Positions 39,086-48,692 are shown, numbered from the stretch's first letter. The stretch: 64,000 nucleotides of DNA from Vibrio bathopelagicus (GCF_014879975.1 NZ_CP062500.1:930001-994000); one strand, 5' to 3'. A program made the numbers and translations. The notes: a model not told the origin generated them from the letters alone.

Positions 39086-39106
39086 CGTATAGCTGTCCTC
39101 TATACG
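39086..39106 (-). promoter_or_regulatory. Inverted repeat in the ECF sigma leader
   Basis: CGTATAG (39086-39092) and CTATACG (39100-39106) are a perfect 7-bp inverted repeat with a 7-base loop, just upstream of the sigma gene's Shine-Dalgarno. It could be an RNA hairpin controlling translation or a protein-binding site. Confidence 0.5.
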
Positions 39107-39217
39107 TTGTGCTTCATTTTTATATTTTTAGAGCTAACGATCGGCAGGAAATCGTAAAATCACATTAAAATTGATCTACTTCAAAATCTAAGGCCTCGAA
39201 CAAGCTATAGTACACCT

Positions 39218-39381
39218 TGTCGTCTAGTTAGTCATTCGTGGCTAGCATGTTGAGCAAGACGACACTTCCTTTTGAAGGCTGACTTTACTTTCTCCTAATC
39301 AGGAAACTGATTATTTCAATTGGCGCTAAGTTAATTGCTTTATATACATTCCGACCACACAGCTTTGTGTGGTTTTTTTTT
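39218..39381 (+). ncRNA. Candidate small RNA ending at an orphan terminator
   Basis: No + strand gene lies upstream, yet a complete terminator sits at 39355-39381. Before it are paired arms TGTCGTCT (39218-39225) / AGACGACA (39257-39264) and a hairpin TAATCAG-GAAA-CTGATTA (39296-39313) with a GNRA loop. Between them is a likely unpaired CU-rich stretch TTTCTCCT, complementary over 8 bases to AGGAGAAA at the fadI ribosome site. TATAGT at 39206-39211 could be a -10. The 5' end is a guess; no known RNA family was recognised. Confidence 0.4.
39355..39381 (+). terminator. Orphan rho-independent terminator
   Basis: CCACACA (39355-39361) pairs with TGTGTGG (39366-39372), GCTT loop, followed by nine T. 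It lies 238 bases before fadI and has no + strand gene before it. The remaining gap (39382-39550) shows only a weak AACCTTT/AAAGGTT hairpin at 39468-39488. Confidence 0.9.
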
Positions 39382-39554
39382 GCCTTCAGAAAAACTCCGA
39401 TACAAAACCATCGACTCTTTACCTACGCTTAACAGTCTCTACTAGCAATAGCTTAGTCTCTTAGGACAACCTTTCCCCCAAAAAGGTTCGCCTGAATACC
39501 CAGTTATATTTTCAAACAGTGAGATACTCGTATCACGTTTATTTAAACGCCCGT

Positions 39555-39598
39555 TTGATTTAATTAACAACTTCTTTACAATGCTTCAGGTCAGACCT
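39555..39598 (+). promoter_or_regulatory. fadIJ promoter with FadR-like operator
   Basis: TTGATT (39555-39560) and TACAAT (39577-39582) are 16 bases apart. AGGTCAGACCT (39588-39598) is a perfect odd palindrome over the expected start of transcription and keeps the GGTCnGACC core of the FadR operator. This predicts repression of fadIJ by FadR when long-chain acyl-CoA is scarce. Confidence 0.65.
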
Positions 39599-39618
39599 CT
39601 TAACTTTAAGGAGAAATC

Positions 39619-40926
39619 ATGGGCAAACAGGAAGTCAAAACCCGTTCTGGAGAACGTGTTGCCGTTGTCGCTGGATTACGAACCCCATTCGCTCGTCAGA
39701 GCACAGAATTTAGTCAGGTGCCTGCAGTCGACCTAGGTAAAATGGTTGTGAGCGAGATGCTTGCACGAACGGATATCGACCCTGCACTTATTGAGCAAGT
39801 CGTTTTCGGCCAAGTTGTGCAGATGCCAGAAGCACCCAATATTGCGCGTGAAATCGTATTAGGTACAGGTATGGACATTAATACCGATGCTTACAGTGTG
39901 ACGCGTGCTTGTGCAACGAGCTTCCAAGCGGCAGTTAACGTCACTGAGAGCATTATGGCAGGCACGATTGATGTTGGTATTGCAGGTGGCGCTGATTCTT
40001 CTTCTGTATTGCCAATCGGTGTTTCGAAAAAGTTAGCGGCAAACTTATTAGCGCTCAGCAAAACCAAAACAATGGGTCAAAAGCTTAAGATTCTTAAAAC
40101 GCTTTCCGTTAAAGATCTTATGCCTGTACCGCCTGCTGTTGCTGAATACTCGACCGGTTTATCAATGGGTCAAACCGCTGAGCAGATGGCAAAAACTCAT
40201 GGTATCACCCGTCAAGAACAAGATGCACTTGCTCACCGTTCTCACTCTTTGGCTTCTCAAGCCTGGAAAGAGGGCAAGATCCAAGGTGAAGTGATGACAG
40301 CCTTCCCTGCGCCTTATAAAAAGTATCTAGCAGAAGACAACAACATTCGTCATGACTCGACGGTTGAAGGTTACGCTAAATTGCGCCCTGCATTCGACAG
40401 ACAATACGGCAGCGTAACGGCAGCCAATGCCACGCCTCTTACCGATGGCGGTGCCGCGGTGATGTTGATGCGCGAAGGCAAAGCGAAAGAGCTAGGCTTA
40501 GAAGTACTTGGTTACATTCGTGGTTACGCGTTCTCTGCTATTGGTGTTGAAACGGATATGTTGATGGGGCCGACTTACGCGACCTCTCAAGTGTTGAAGA
40601 ACACAGGCCTAGAATTGTCAGATCTAACACTTATCGAGATGCATGAAGCGTTTGCAGCGCAAGTTCTGGCTAATGTCAAAATGTTTGCTAGCGATGAGTT
40701 CGCACAGAAGAATCTTGGCCGTGATAAAGCGATCGGTGAGATTGATATGGAGAAGTTCAACGTTCTGGGTAGCTCAATTGCTTACGGTCACCCGTTTGCA
40801 GCAACTGGCGCGCGTATGATGACTCAAACACTGCGTGAACTTAAACGTCGTGGTGGTGGCCTAGCATTGAATACAGCTTGTGCGGCTGGTGGTTTAGGTG
40901 CAGCAATGATCTTGGAGGTGGAATAA
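39619..40926 (+). CDS. fadI: FadI, 3-ketoacyl-CoA thiolase
   Basis: 435 residues, start preceded by AAGGAGAAA. FadI is the beta subunit of the FadIJ complex and performs the last, thiolytic step of beta-oxidation. Active-site Cys98 in [11 protein letters not shown], His in EMHEAF and in [11 protein letters not shown], and the second Cys in NTACAAGG are present. The stop overlaps the fadJ start (TAATG). Confidence 0.97.
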   Translation: MGKQEVKTRSGERVAVVAGLRTPFARQSTEFSQVPAVDLGKMVVSEMLARTDIDPALIEQVVFGQVVQMPEAPNIAREIVLGTGMDINTDAYSVTRACATSFQAAVNVTESIMAGTIDVGIAGGADSSSVLPIGVSKKLAANLLALSKTKTMGQKLKILKTLSVKDLMPVPPAVAEYSTGLSMGQTAEQMAKTHGITRQEQDALAHRSHSLASQAWKEGKIQGEVMTAFPAPYKKYLAEDNNIRHDSTVEGYAKLRPAFDRQYGSVTAANATPLTDGGAAVMLMREGKAKELGLEVLGYIRGYAFSAIGVETDMLMGPTYATSQVLKNTGLELSDLTLIEMHEAFAAQVLANVKMFASDEFAQKNLGRDKAIGEIDMEKFNVLGSSIAYGHPFAATGARMMTQTLRELKRRGGGLALNTACAAGGLGAAMILEVE

Positions 40927-43172
40927 TGTCTACGACTCTTGATGTGAAAAAAGAAAAGAAAGCAGTCAAAAAAACGGATTCAACGCCAGTGGCTGCATCC
41001 AAAAGTGACAAGACGGTTACAAACGACGAAGCTGTAAAACAGGCAACCGCATTTTCTTTAACTATCGATGACCAAGATATTGCATGGCTTGCGATCGATG
41101 TGCCAAATGAAAAAATGAACACGTTACAAGCTGCGTTTGCTGAAGAAATGAAAGCAATCTTCGAGCAGTTGAAAGAAAAGCAAAGTCGAGTTAAGGGCTT
41201 AATCGTTCATTCATTGAAGCCAGACAACTTTATTGCTGGTGCTGATGTTCGAATGCTGGATGCCTGTAAGACGGCTGATGAAGCGCAGTCTCTCGCTCGT
41301 CAGGGGCAAGAGATGTTCCAAGCGCTGTCTGATTTACCTTATCCTGTTGTGGCAGCGATTCATGGCCCATGTTTAGGTGGTGGCCTAGAGCTCGCATTGG
41401 CGTGTGATTACCGTGTATGTACGGATTCAGACAAGACTCGCCTTGGCTTGCCAGAAGTGCAGCTCGGTCTGTTACCTGGATCTGGCGGCACGCAACGTCT
41501 TCCTCGCCTTATCGGTTTACTGCCTTCTCTTGATCTTATTCTTACGGGTAAGCAGCTGCGCGCTAAGAAAGCGAAATCGCTAGGTGTTGTGGATGCTTGC
41601 GTGCCAGAAACTATCTTGCTTGAAGTCGCTAAGAGCTTTGTTGAAAAGAACTCAGGCGGTAAAAAAGGCAAGCGCTTGGCGTCTAAAAGCCAAGCTTCGA
41701 CCAAAGAAAAACTGATTTCACGTACGGGTCTGGGTCGTAAAGTGATTTTTGAACAGGCTTCAAAGAAGACCAATCAGAAAACACGCGGTAATTACCCTGC
41801 CGCTGATGCGATTCTTGATGTGATTCGTTATGGCTTAGAGAACGGCTTTGATAAAGGCCTTCAGTATGAAGCGAAACGTTTCTCTGAATTGGTGATGACC
41901 GCTGAATCTAAAGCCCTTCGTTCGATTTTCTTTGCAACGACTGAAATGAAAAAAGAACACGGCGCAGACGCAGAACCGAAAGCAGTTAAACGTGTTGGCG
42001 TATTAGGCGGTGGTCTAATGGGTGCAGGTATCAGCCATGTTAGTGTTGCTAAAGCGAAAGTACCGGTTCGTATTAAAGATGTGTCTAACGAAGGTGTACT
42101 GAATGCGCTTAACTACAACTACAAGTTGTTCGATAAGCAGCGTAAACGTCGCATTTTGAGCCGATCTGGCCTTGAAAGTAAGATGCTTCAGCTTTCTGGT
42201 GGTATCGACTTTACAAGCTTTAACCACACTGATGTTGTGATTGAAGCGGTATTCGAAGACCTTGATCTTAAGCAGTCGATGGTTGCGGACATTGAAGCCA
42301 ATGCCAAGCCTGAGACAATCTTCGCGACCAACACTTCTTCATTGCCAATCCATAAGATTGCAGAGAAGGCGCAACGACCAGAAAACGTGGTCGGTCTTCA
42401 CTATTTCAGCCCAGCAGAAAAAATGCCACTGGTTGAGGTTATTCCTCATGAAACAACGTCAGAAGAAACTATTTCGACGGTTGTTGCATTAGCGAAGAAG
42501 CAAGGTAAAACCCCGATTGTTGTTAAAGATACGGCTGGCTTCTATGTGAACCGTATTCTTGCTCCATACATGAATGAGGCGGCGCATCTGTTATTGGCAA
42601 ATGAGCCGATTGAAAAGCTCGACAGCACGCTATTGGACTTTGGTTTCCCAGTTGGTCCAATTACTTTGCTAGACGAGGTGGGTGTTGATATCGGTGCGAA
42701 AATCATTCCGATTTTGGTGAATGAATTAGGTGAACGCTTCCAAGGCCCTGATGTGTTCGATATTCTGTTGAATGACAACCGTAAAGGCCGTAAGAGTGGC
42801 AAAGGTTTCTACACTTACAAAGGGAAAAAGAAGGAAGTTGATAAGTCAGTTTACAAGCTGCTTAAGCTGCAACCTGAACCTAAGCTAAGCGATAACGACA
42901 TCGCAATGCGTTGTGTGTTACCGATGCTTAACGAAGCGGTTCGTTGTCTAGATGACGGTATTATCCGTAGTCCGAGAGATGGCGATATTGGTGCTATTTT
43001 CGGTATCGGTTTCCCACCATTCTTAGGTGGTCCGTTCCGTTATATGGATCAAATCGGTATTAAGTCATTGGTTGAGATGATGAACGACTTCGCTAAGAAG
43101 TACGGTGATCGTTTCGCGCCATGTGATGGTCTACTGACACGTGCTGGATTGGATGAGTCTTTCTACAAGTAA
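40926..43172 (+). CDS. fadJ: FadJ, fatty acid oxidation complex alpha subunit
   Basis: 748 residues from the ATG at 40926; an in-frame earlier ATG (40878) lies within fadI. Crotonase domain (about 45-230; [30 protein letters not shown]), then hydroxyacyl-CoA dehydrogenase with the NAD-binding [15 protein letters not shown] (from about 355) and [15 protein letters not shown] Lys/Thr/Ser-rich extension of about 40 residues precedes the conserved part, making it longer than the ~714-residue E. coli protein. It carries out hydration and dehydrogenation in beta-oxidation. Confidence 0.96.
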   Translation: MSTTLDVKKEKKAVKKTDSTPVAASKSDKTVTNDEAVKQATAFSLTIDDQDIAWLAIDVPNEKMNTLQAAFAEEMKAIFEQLKEKQSRVKGLIVHSLKPDNFIAGADVRMLDACKTADEAQSLARQGQEMFQALSDLPYPVVAAIHGPCLGGGLELALACDYRVCTDSDKTRLGLPEVQLGLLPGSGGTQRLPRLIGLLPSLDLILTGKQLRAKKAKSLGVVDACVPETILLEVAKSFVEKNSGGKKGKRLASKSQASTKEKLISRTGLGRKVIFEQASKKTNQKTRGNYPAADAILDVIRYGLENGFDKGLQYEAKRFSELVMTAESKALRSIFFATTEMKKEHGADAEPKAVKRVGVLGGGLMGAGISHVSVAKAKVPVRIKDVSNEGVLNALNYNYKLFDKQRKRRILSRSGLESKMLQLSGGIDFTSFNHTDVVIEAVFEDLDLKQSMVADIEANAKPETIFATNTSSLPIHKIAEKAQRPENVVGLHYFSPAEKMPLVEVIPHETTSEETISTVVALAKKQGKTPIVVKDTAGFYVNRILAPYMNEAAHLLLANEPIEKLDSTLLDFGFPVGPITLLDEVGVDIGAKIIPILVNELGERFQGPDVFDILLNDNRKGRKSGKGFYTYKGKKKEVDKSVYKLLKLQPEPKLSDNDIAMRCVLPMLNEAVRCLDDGIIRSPRDGDIGAIFGIGFPPFLGGPFRYMDQIGIKSLVEMMNDFAKKYGDRFAPCDGLLTRAGLDESFYK

Positions 43173-43209
43173 CTCTCTCTAGAAGTAACTTTCTAGTACA
43201 TTAATTATG

Positions 43210-43249
43210 AAGCCCGTATCAAACGATTGATGCGGGCTTTTTTGTTTTA
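43210..43249 (+). terminator. Terminator of fadIJ
   Basis: AAGCCCGTATC (43210-43220) pairs with GATGCGGGCTT (43229-43239) with one G-T pair, followed by TTTTTGTTTT. It lies 38 bases beyond the fadJ stop. Confidence 0.92.
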
Positions 43250-43269
43250 AGGAGTATGCGAAAGGAATC

Positions 43270-43410
43270 AGATTCCCGACTCGGTCGTTCCTTCCTCTCG
43301 GGAATGACGGCGAGTGGAAGTCGGTAACTGCATTTAGGTTTCGTAGGAGAGCGTATCGGCTCTTTTTACCGTCATCTCCTAAAGCGACGAAGGAGCGTAA
43401 TAGGAGATCT
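43270..43410. repeat. Inverted pair of REP-like palindromes (BIME-like)
   Basis: Unit 1 (43270-43310) begins AGATTCCC and ends GGGAATGACGG. Unit 2 (43369-43410), read on the minus strand, begins AGATCTCC and ends GGAGATGACGG. Each of the two ~41-base units is itself an imperfect palindrome, and they face each other across a 58-base spacer. This is the layout of bacterial interspersed mosaic elements and fills the gap between two converging genes. Confidence 0.7.
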
Positions 43411-43429
43411 GCTTGTAATATTGCGCTCA

Positions 43430-43461
43430 ATAAAAAAGGTTGATGCTCTCACATCAACCTT
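43430..43461 (-). terminator. Terminator of the M16 peptidase gene
   Basis: AAGGTTGATG (43436-43445) pairs with CATCAACCTT (43452-43461), 6-base loop; on the minus strand it is followed by TTTTA. It lies 21 bases beyond the stop of the peptidase gene, and T-rich sequence on the other side may let it work both ways. Confidence 0.9.
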
Positions 43462-43482
43462 CTGTTTTTTTATCTAGAATTA

Positions 43483-46260
43483 CTAGCCAAGCTCGCAGTC
43501 TTTTGGTCGCAGTTGAAACTCATCAATCGAACCAATTTCTACTCCTGCCGATAGCTTCTCTTCTTCGTTATGAGCGTTACCTTGAGCATGCATAATCAAT
43601 CGATTTGCGGTGCGTGGTTTAAGTTGATTAACCACGAAACGCATCATGTCAGAGCGAGTCAGACCTTTGAGTTCTTCTAATACACGATCCCTCTGATTGA
43701 ATTCCAAATCCTTATTGCCTATAGCAACCCATAAGCGCTGAGCTCGGCCTCGTAAGGTGGTATCTGGCGTTGAAATCTGATTCCAGAGGCCACGTTTACT
43801 GCTGTGCCATTGATAGTCGTTAAGCTCCAACAACACCATGTAAAAGGCATTGAGGAACTCGTCTATAGAGGCCAACAAGTCTGCCGGAGCTGCATTCGGC
43901 GATTGCACGTACAACACAATACCAGGGTGGCGGTTGAGTGGCATATTGCCAGTGCCGACCATATAACCTAGCTGCTGCTTGGTTCGGATCTCATGGAAGA
44001 AAGTGGCCGACATCAAGTGGTTAGCTAATGAATACAGCGCAATGTTTTTAGGCGAAATATCAGGGCATTGATAATAAACCACGATGGCTGAATCATCTTG
44101 ATTACACACCACTTCACGTTGGAAGCTGCCGTTCTCACCCAACATGATTAACGGGCGTAATGACTCTTCGTAAGCTTGGTCTTGAACACGTAAGGCATCT
44201 TTGAGCGTTTCAGCCATCTTGTGCGCATCGGCTTTTTTCCAATCGCCATATACAAACATTTCGACGTGCAGTTCCGCCAAGATAGCTTGAACAAAAGAAG
44301 AGAGCTCATCGACCTCTATCGTTTCTAGCGCTTCAATTAACACAGAATAGGGTGGATTATTAGGCTGTAAAATTCCCGTCATTGCATTAAACAGCTGCGA
44401 AATAGGACGGTCTTGCGACGCATTATTCCAGTTTCGGAGCAATTGATGCTTAATCGTTTCGAAGCGTGTTGGACTAAAGTCGCGTGCTTGAAAGCGTTCA
44501 AGGATCATATTGAGCAATTGTGGTTGTTTCTCGCTGAATCCAGAAAGTGTGAGCGTTACACCACCTTGATGGGTATACATGTTGTAGCCCATACCGGCGA
44601 TTTCTGCCTGATAAGTATCCTTTTCAAGCGAGTCTAAGAACATCTCTACACACAAGCGAGTTTTGACGATGTTTCTAGGGCTAGCAACTGAGTGCGGGCT
44701 ATCGATTGCTATATACACCACACCTTTAGGTACTCGAAATTGATGATCTTGTAGGTGCCACAATTTAAAGCCGTCTAACTCTTCGAGCAGCTGTGGAAAT
44801 TCAGTTTTCTCTTCAAGCTCTGCAGGGTCTAAGTCATAACAAATAAATGGGTTTCTATCGGGTAATTCAAACTGCCAACCGGGGTTGATGCAGGTAAAAC
44901 ACTGCTGTTGTTCGCTGTTAAACGGTGTGACGGAGTAGGGCGTAAAGTACCACTTCGCTTCTCGGTCGTATTCGAAACCTTGTGCAACGATGGTCGCTCG
45001 CATGTTGTCGACGGTTAAGTAAGGAAGCAGAGAGCGTTGTAATTCGTCATCGAAATGCGACATTTTGTAGTCGGCATACACCACATCTTGCTCTTGATAG
45101 TGCTGCATGTTGATCACGAGATGGCTAACGACATCAAGTGGTCTTGCTGGCTCTTGAAAGCGGAACGCAGATTCTAAAACCGCACGTTTTTCTAGGTAGC
45201 GCCACTCTTCAATGCCTTGTTGTTCAATGAGTTTGATGTACTGGAATACGGCTTGAATGATGTTATCTGTTTTGGTTAAACCTTCGATGGTCAATGAGCA
45301 ACTGACCGTGAAATCACGATAGTTACTGCCACTTGCGCCACCACCGGCGGAAAGAGAGGTAATCCAACCTTTTTCTTTCAGTTGCATCATTAAGCTGCCG
45401 TCACCCTCATAACCTAGTAGGTGTGCAAAGAACGACATTGGCTTAATACCGTAGTGCTCATCCATGCTTGGCATTGGGAAGGTCAAAATTAGCTTTCGTA
45501 CTTCTTTTATCGGCTCTACGTGTACCTGTACGCCAGTACTTAACTCGCCAACAATTGGAACCGCAACCTTCTTGCCTTGTAGATTATGGTTGGTAATAGA
45601 ACTGAAGCGTTCCTCAACCCAATTCTGCATATCATCAAGTGACTGGCTTCCAGATAACGTCAGTGTCATCAGGTCGGCGGAATATTGTTGCTGGTGGAAC
45701 GATAGGATCTCTTGTCGAATCGTCTCGCCATTTCTGTCGCCCAACGTATCGATATTACCGACAGAAAACTTCGAGAATGGGTGATTGTGGTTCACCAGTT
45801 CTTTGGTAACTTGGTACAAGCGTCGTGAATCGTCGTTGAGTTTCATTTTGTATTCTGAGTCAACGGCTTGGCGTTCTTTATCTAGAGCTTCTTCATTGAA
45901 TAAAGGGGCGGTGAAAAATTGGCTAAAACGATCAAGTGCGGTTTCAAACGCATTTAATTCGATGTCAAAAAAGAAGCAGGTGTGTTCAGTTCCGGTCCAA
46001 GCATTGTTACTACCACCATGTTGGCTGATAAAACTTTGAAACTCTCCGACCTTTGGATACTTTTCAGTTCCCAAAAATAGCATATGCTCTAAGTAGTGAG
46101 CTAACCCCTCTCTGTCAGAAGGGTCATCGAAATGGCCAACATTGACGGCTAACGCAGCTGCTGCTTTTTGAGCATTTTGGTCCTGAACTAACAGTACGCG
46201 TAACCCGTTATTTAAGGTTATGTAACGGTATTGATGTTCATCGTTTGGGCTTAAGTGCAA
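43483..46260 (-). CDS. M16 (insulinase/pitrilysin) zinc metallopeptidase
   Basis: 925 residues, close to pitrilysin and insulin-degrading enzyme in length. The inverted zinc motif HYLEH gives His55, Glu58 (catalytic) and His59, with Glu136 in DSEYKMKLND as the third ligand. The RxxG-type C-terminal-half motif YMVGTGNMPL is also present. Unlike E. coli Ptr, no signal peptide is seen: the protein starts HLSPNDEHQYRYITLNNGL and so is probably cytosolic. It degrades oligopeptides; the exact substrate is unknown. Confidence 0.92.
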   Translation of the reverse strand: MHLSPNDEHQYRYITLNNGLRVLLVQDQNAQKAAAALAVNVGHFDDPSDREGLAHYLEHMLFLGTEKYPKVGEFQSFISQHGGSNNAWTGTEHTCFFFDIELNAFETALDRFSQFFTAPLFNEEALDKERQAVDSEYKMKLNDDSRRLYQVTKELVNHNHPFSKFSVGNIDTLGDRNGETIRQEILSFHQQQYSADLMTLTLSGSQSLDDMQNWVEERFSSITNHNLQGKKVAVPIVGELSTGVQVHVEPIKEVRKLILTFPMPSMDEHYGIKPMSFFAHLLGYEGDGSLMMQLKEKGWITSLSAGGGASGSNYRDFTVSCSLTIEGLTKTDNIIQAVFQYIKLIEQQGIEEWRYLEKRAVLESAFRFQEPARPLDVVSHLVINMQHYQEQDVVYADYKMSHFDDELQRSLLPYLTVDNMRATIVAQGFEYDREAKWYFTPYSVTPFNSEQQQCFTCINPGWQFELPDRNPFICYDLDPAELEEKTEFPQLLEELDGFKLWHLQDHQFRVPKGVVYIAIDSPHSVASPRNIVKTRLCVEMFLDSLEKDTYQAEIAGMGYNMYTHQGGVTLTLSGFSEKQPQLLNMILERFQARDFSPTRFETIKHQLLRNWNNASQDRPISQLFNAMTGILQPNNPPYSVLIEALETIEVDELSSFVQAILAELHVEMFVYGDWKKADAHKMAETLKDALRVQDQAYEESLRPLIMLGENGSFQREVVCNQDDSAIVVYYQCPDISPKNIALYSLANHLMSATFFHEIRTKQQLGYMVGTGNMPLNRHPGIVLYVQSPNAAPADLLASIDEFLNAFYMVLLELNDYQWHSSKRGLWNQISTPDTTLRGRAQRLWVAIGNKDLEFNQRDRVLEELKGLTRSDMMRFVVNQLKPRTANRLIMHAQGNAHNEEEKLSAGVEIGSIDEFQLRPKDCELG

Positions 46261-46472
46261 AGGAGCATCTCCAGAGAAGGTGGTTTTTAAATTATGTACC
46301 CGATGATTCGGGGTGCAAACCTTGAGATCATATTTTGGGATATGAAGAGCTATTTGGCGATTTCTAAATCACTTTTATCGATTTTTATCAGTGATTTATT
46401 TTCTTTTAATAAGATTGTTAAGAAAGTCGAACTCTTTGGCAAGTGACTTGATATAATTATTTATATTGACTG

Positions 46473-46532
46473 AGGTTTCTCTAGGTTGAGAGCCAAACCT
46501 AAGTAGCGTATCGCTGATATATGGGATATATC
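46473..46532 (+). promoter_or_regulatory. Two inverted repeats before sixA
   Basis: AGGTTT-CTCT (46473-46482) pairs with AGAG-cc-AAACCT (46489-46500), and GATATAT (46516-46522) pairs with ATATATC (46526-46532) across GGG. A TTGACT at 46466 could be a -35. They lie in the 305-base gap between the divergent peptidase and sixA genes; the rest of that gap is AT-rich with no clear feature. Confidence 0.4.
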
Positions 46533-46565
46533 GACGTTCGGCATGTTACATAGACAGGATTGAAC

Positions 46566-47030
46566 ATGAAAATATTCATTATGCGCCATGGTGAAGCAGA
46601 ACATTTTGCGAACTCGGATGCAGAACGAGCGTTAACTAAGCGCGGTAAAATGGCTTCTCTTGCGGTGGCTCAAGCTGCAAATGAGCAAGGGTTCAGCCAG
46701 TTTGATAAAGTGCTAGTTAGCCCATATTTAAGGGCACAAGAAACATGGTTGGAAATCTCTCAGTCGTTTTCTGGAAAGAAAATCGAAACCTGTGATGATA
46801 TAACGCCATATGGGATGTCTGACGATGTGTTTGATTTGACCTTAGCAATGGCTGAAGTAGAAAAACTAGAGACCATTTTATTTGTTTCTCATTTACCTCT
46901 AGTAGGCTACTTAACAGCGGAATTTGCAACGGGCATGGCACCGCCTATGTTCCCAACGTCAGGTTTAGCCTGTATTGAATTCGACCTTGAGACACAAAAG
47001 GGCGAGTTGCTTTGGAACATTAATCCGTAG
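46566..47030 (+). CDS. sixA: SixA, phosphohistidine phosphatase
   Basis: 154 residues from the ATG at 46566, with AGGA at 46556-46559; a TTG at 46560 is in frame but too near. Histidine-phosphatase fold: catalytic RHG with His8 in MRHGEAEH, and the second His in VSHLPLVGYL. In E. coli SixA removes phosphate from His of ArcB and of the nitrogen PTS protein NPr; the same role here is expected. Confidence 0.94.
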   Translation: MKIFIMRHGEAEHFANSDAERALTKRGKMASLAVAQAANEQGFSQFDKVLVSPYLRAQETWLEISQSFSGKKIETCDDITPYGMSDDVFDLTLAMAEVEKLETILFVSHLPLVGYLTAEFATGMAPPMFPTSGLACIEFDLETQKGELLWNINP

Positions 47031-47056
47031 CGATAGACAGTTTTTAAAGATAAATA

Positions 47057-47098
47057 AAAGGGCTCCTCATGATTATTGAGATGCCCTTTGTTGTTTCT
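47057..47098. terminator. Bidirectional terminator between sixA and smrB
   Basis: AAAGGGC-tc-CTCA (47057-47069) pairs with TGAG-at-GCCCTTT (47077-47089), with a 2x2 internal loop. T-rich sequence follows on both strands (TTTGTTGTTT; minus CCCTTTTATTTA). It lies between converging genes. Confidence 0.75.
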
Positions 47099-47165
47099 AA
47101 CGGACTACTTTTACCTAACGATAAGGTGCTGGACTTACTTTTTAGAATAAACAACAAATCGATGG

Positions 47166-47696
47166 CTATTTATCGGGGATAGAAAGTAAAACCAATAGCG
47201 CACCATGACCGCCAAACTCTAACGGTGCTTGGTGAAAGGCCATTACGTCTGGGTGCTGTGCTAACCACAGTGGAACTTTCTGCTTCAAGATGTGCTTGCC
47301 GATACCATGTTGAACACAGGCACATGCCACACTTTCTTTAATACAGTGTGCAATCATAGCCCCAAGCTCACGTTTGGCTTCTTGCTGCGTCATGCCATGC
47401 ATATCGAGATACACGTCGGGTACATAAACCCCACGACGTAGGCGTTTCACTTCGTATTTAGAGACATCATCGCGCGCATAACGTGTTGGTCCTTCCTCGC
47501 TAAGGTGCGGAATGAACTCGTCAGAGAAGTAAAACTCGCTATCACTGGCTTGTCTGGCCGTTCGAGTAATTTCTTTTTGCTTGGTATTTCTTTTTGGCTG
47601 CTGGACTATGGTATCCTGTTGCAACTTTTTAACGCCCTTTACTGCATCGTTGAATAAGGCGAAATCGTCATCAAAGTCGGTGTCTTTTTTGCTCAT
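47166..47696 (-). CDS. smrB: SmrB, ribosome-collision endonuclease
   Basis: 176 residues. A charged N-terminus of about 95 residues precedes a single Smr domain with DMHGMTQQEAKREL (Met where DLHG is common) and the HGIGKHILKQKV loop. In E. coli SmrB cuts mRNA between collided ribosomes to start rescue. It is divergent from prmB with only 63 bases between, the usual gammaproteobacterial arrangement. Confidence 0.94.
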   Translation of the reverse strand: MSKKDTDFDDDFALFNDAVKGVKKLQQDTIVQQPKRNTKQKEITRTARQASDSEFYFSDEFIPHLSEEGPTRYARDDVSKYEVKRLRRGVYVPDVYLDMHGMTQQEAKRELGAMIAHCIKESVACACVQHGIGKHILKQKVPLWLAQHPDVMAFHQAPLEFGGHGALLVLLSIPDK

Positions 47697-47759
47697 CAGG
47701 TTATGAATTCTAAATTAGAAACGTAATTAGCAGTATTGTAGCGCTTTTCGGAGACAATT

Positions 47760-48692
47760 TTGGATAAGATTTTTGTAGAAGAAGCGGTATCAGAACTACA
47801 CACGCTTCAAGATGTGATTCGTTGGACTGTTAGCCGCTTTAACGCAGCGGGCCTATTTTATGGTCACGGCACTGATAACGCGTGGGATGAGGCGGTACAA
47901 CTTATTTTACCTACTCTGTATCTACCGATTGATGTTCCTCCGCATGTTTTGAACTCTCGTTTAACAAGCAGTGAGCGTCTACGTATTGTTGAGCGTGTGA
48001 TCAAGCGTATCAATGATCGTACCCCAACCGCTTACCTAACCAACAAAGCTTGGTTCTGTGGTCTTGAGTTCTTTGTTGATGAGCGCGTTCTTGTGCCTCG
48101 TTCTCCAATTGGTGAGTTGATTGAAGCTCAATTCCAACCTTGGTTAACTGAAGAACCTGTTCGTATCATGGATATGTGTACGGGTAGTGGCTGTATTGCG
48201 ATTGCATGTGCTCATGCTTTCCCTGATGCGGAAGTGGATGCGATTGATATCTCTACAGACGCACTACAAGTTGCAGAGCAGAACGTTCAAGATCACGGCA
48301 TGGAGCAACAAGTGTTCCCAATCCGCTCAGATCTTTTCCGTGATTTGCCAAAAGAAAAATACAACCTGATCGTATCGAACCCACCTTACGTGGATGAAGA
48401 AGATATGAACAGCCTGCCAGATGAGTTCACTCACGAACCAGAACTTGGCCTCGCTGCAGGTACAGACGGACTTAAATTGGTTCGCCGTATCTTGGCAAAT
48501 GCACCAGACTACCTAACTGATGATGGTATTCTGATCTGTGAAGTTGGCAACTCAATGGTTCACATGATGGATCAGTACCCAGAGCTTCCATTCACTTGGA
48601 TTGAATTCTCAAACGGTGGTCACGGTGTATTCATGATCACTCGCGAGCAGCTCGTAGCTTGCGCTGACGAGTTCTCTATCTACAAAGATTAG
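47760..48692 (+). CDS. prmB: PrmB, ribosomal protein L3 glutamine methyltransferase
   Basis: 310 residues from a TTG start at 47760 with GGAG at 47750-47753 (6-base spacing). SAM-binding motif [14 protein letters not shown] and the catalytic NPPY in [11 protein letters not shown]. It methylates a Gln side chain in ribosomal protein L3. aroC, which often follows prmB, is absent; a terminator and a LysE-type gene follow instead. Confidence 0.95.
   Translation: MDKIFVEEAVSELHTLQDVIRWTVSRFNAAGLFYGHGTDNAWDEAVQLILPTLYLPIDVPPHVLNSRLTSSERLRIVERVIKRINDRTPTAYLTNKAWFCGLEFFVDERVLVPRSPIGELIEAQFQPWLTEEPVRIMDMCTGSGCIAIACAHAFPDAEVDAIDISTDALQVAEQNVQDHGMEQQVFPIRSDLFRDLPKEKYNLIVSNPPYVDEEDMNSLPDEFTHEPELGLAAGTDGLKLVRRILANAPDYLTDDGILICEVGNSMVHMMDQYPELPFTWIEFSNGGHGVFMITREQLVACADEFSIYKD

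Noticed and set aside
39191..39206. GG-N10-GC match as a sigma-54 promoter for the candidate small RNA
   Set aside because: The -12 region reads AAGCT and the -24 region AGGCCT, both poor. The TATAGT at 39206 is an equally good guess, so no promoter is called.
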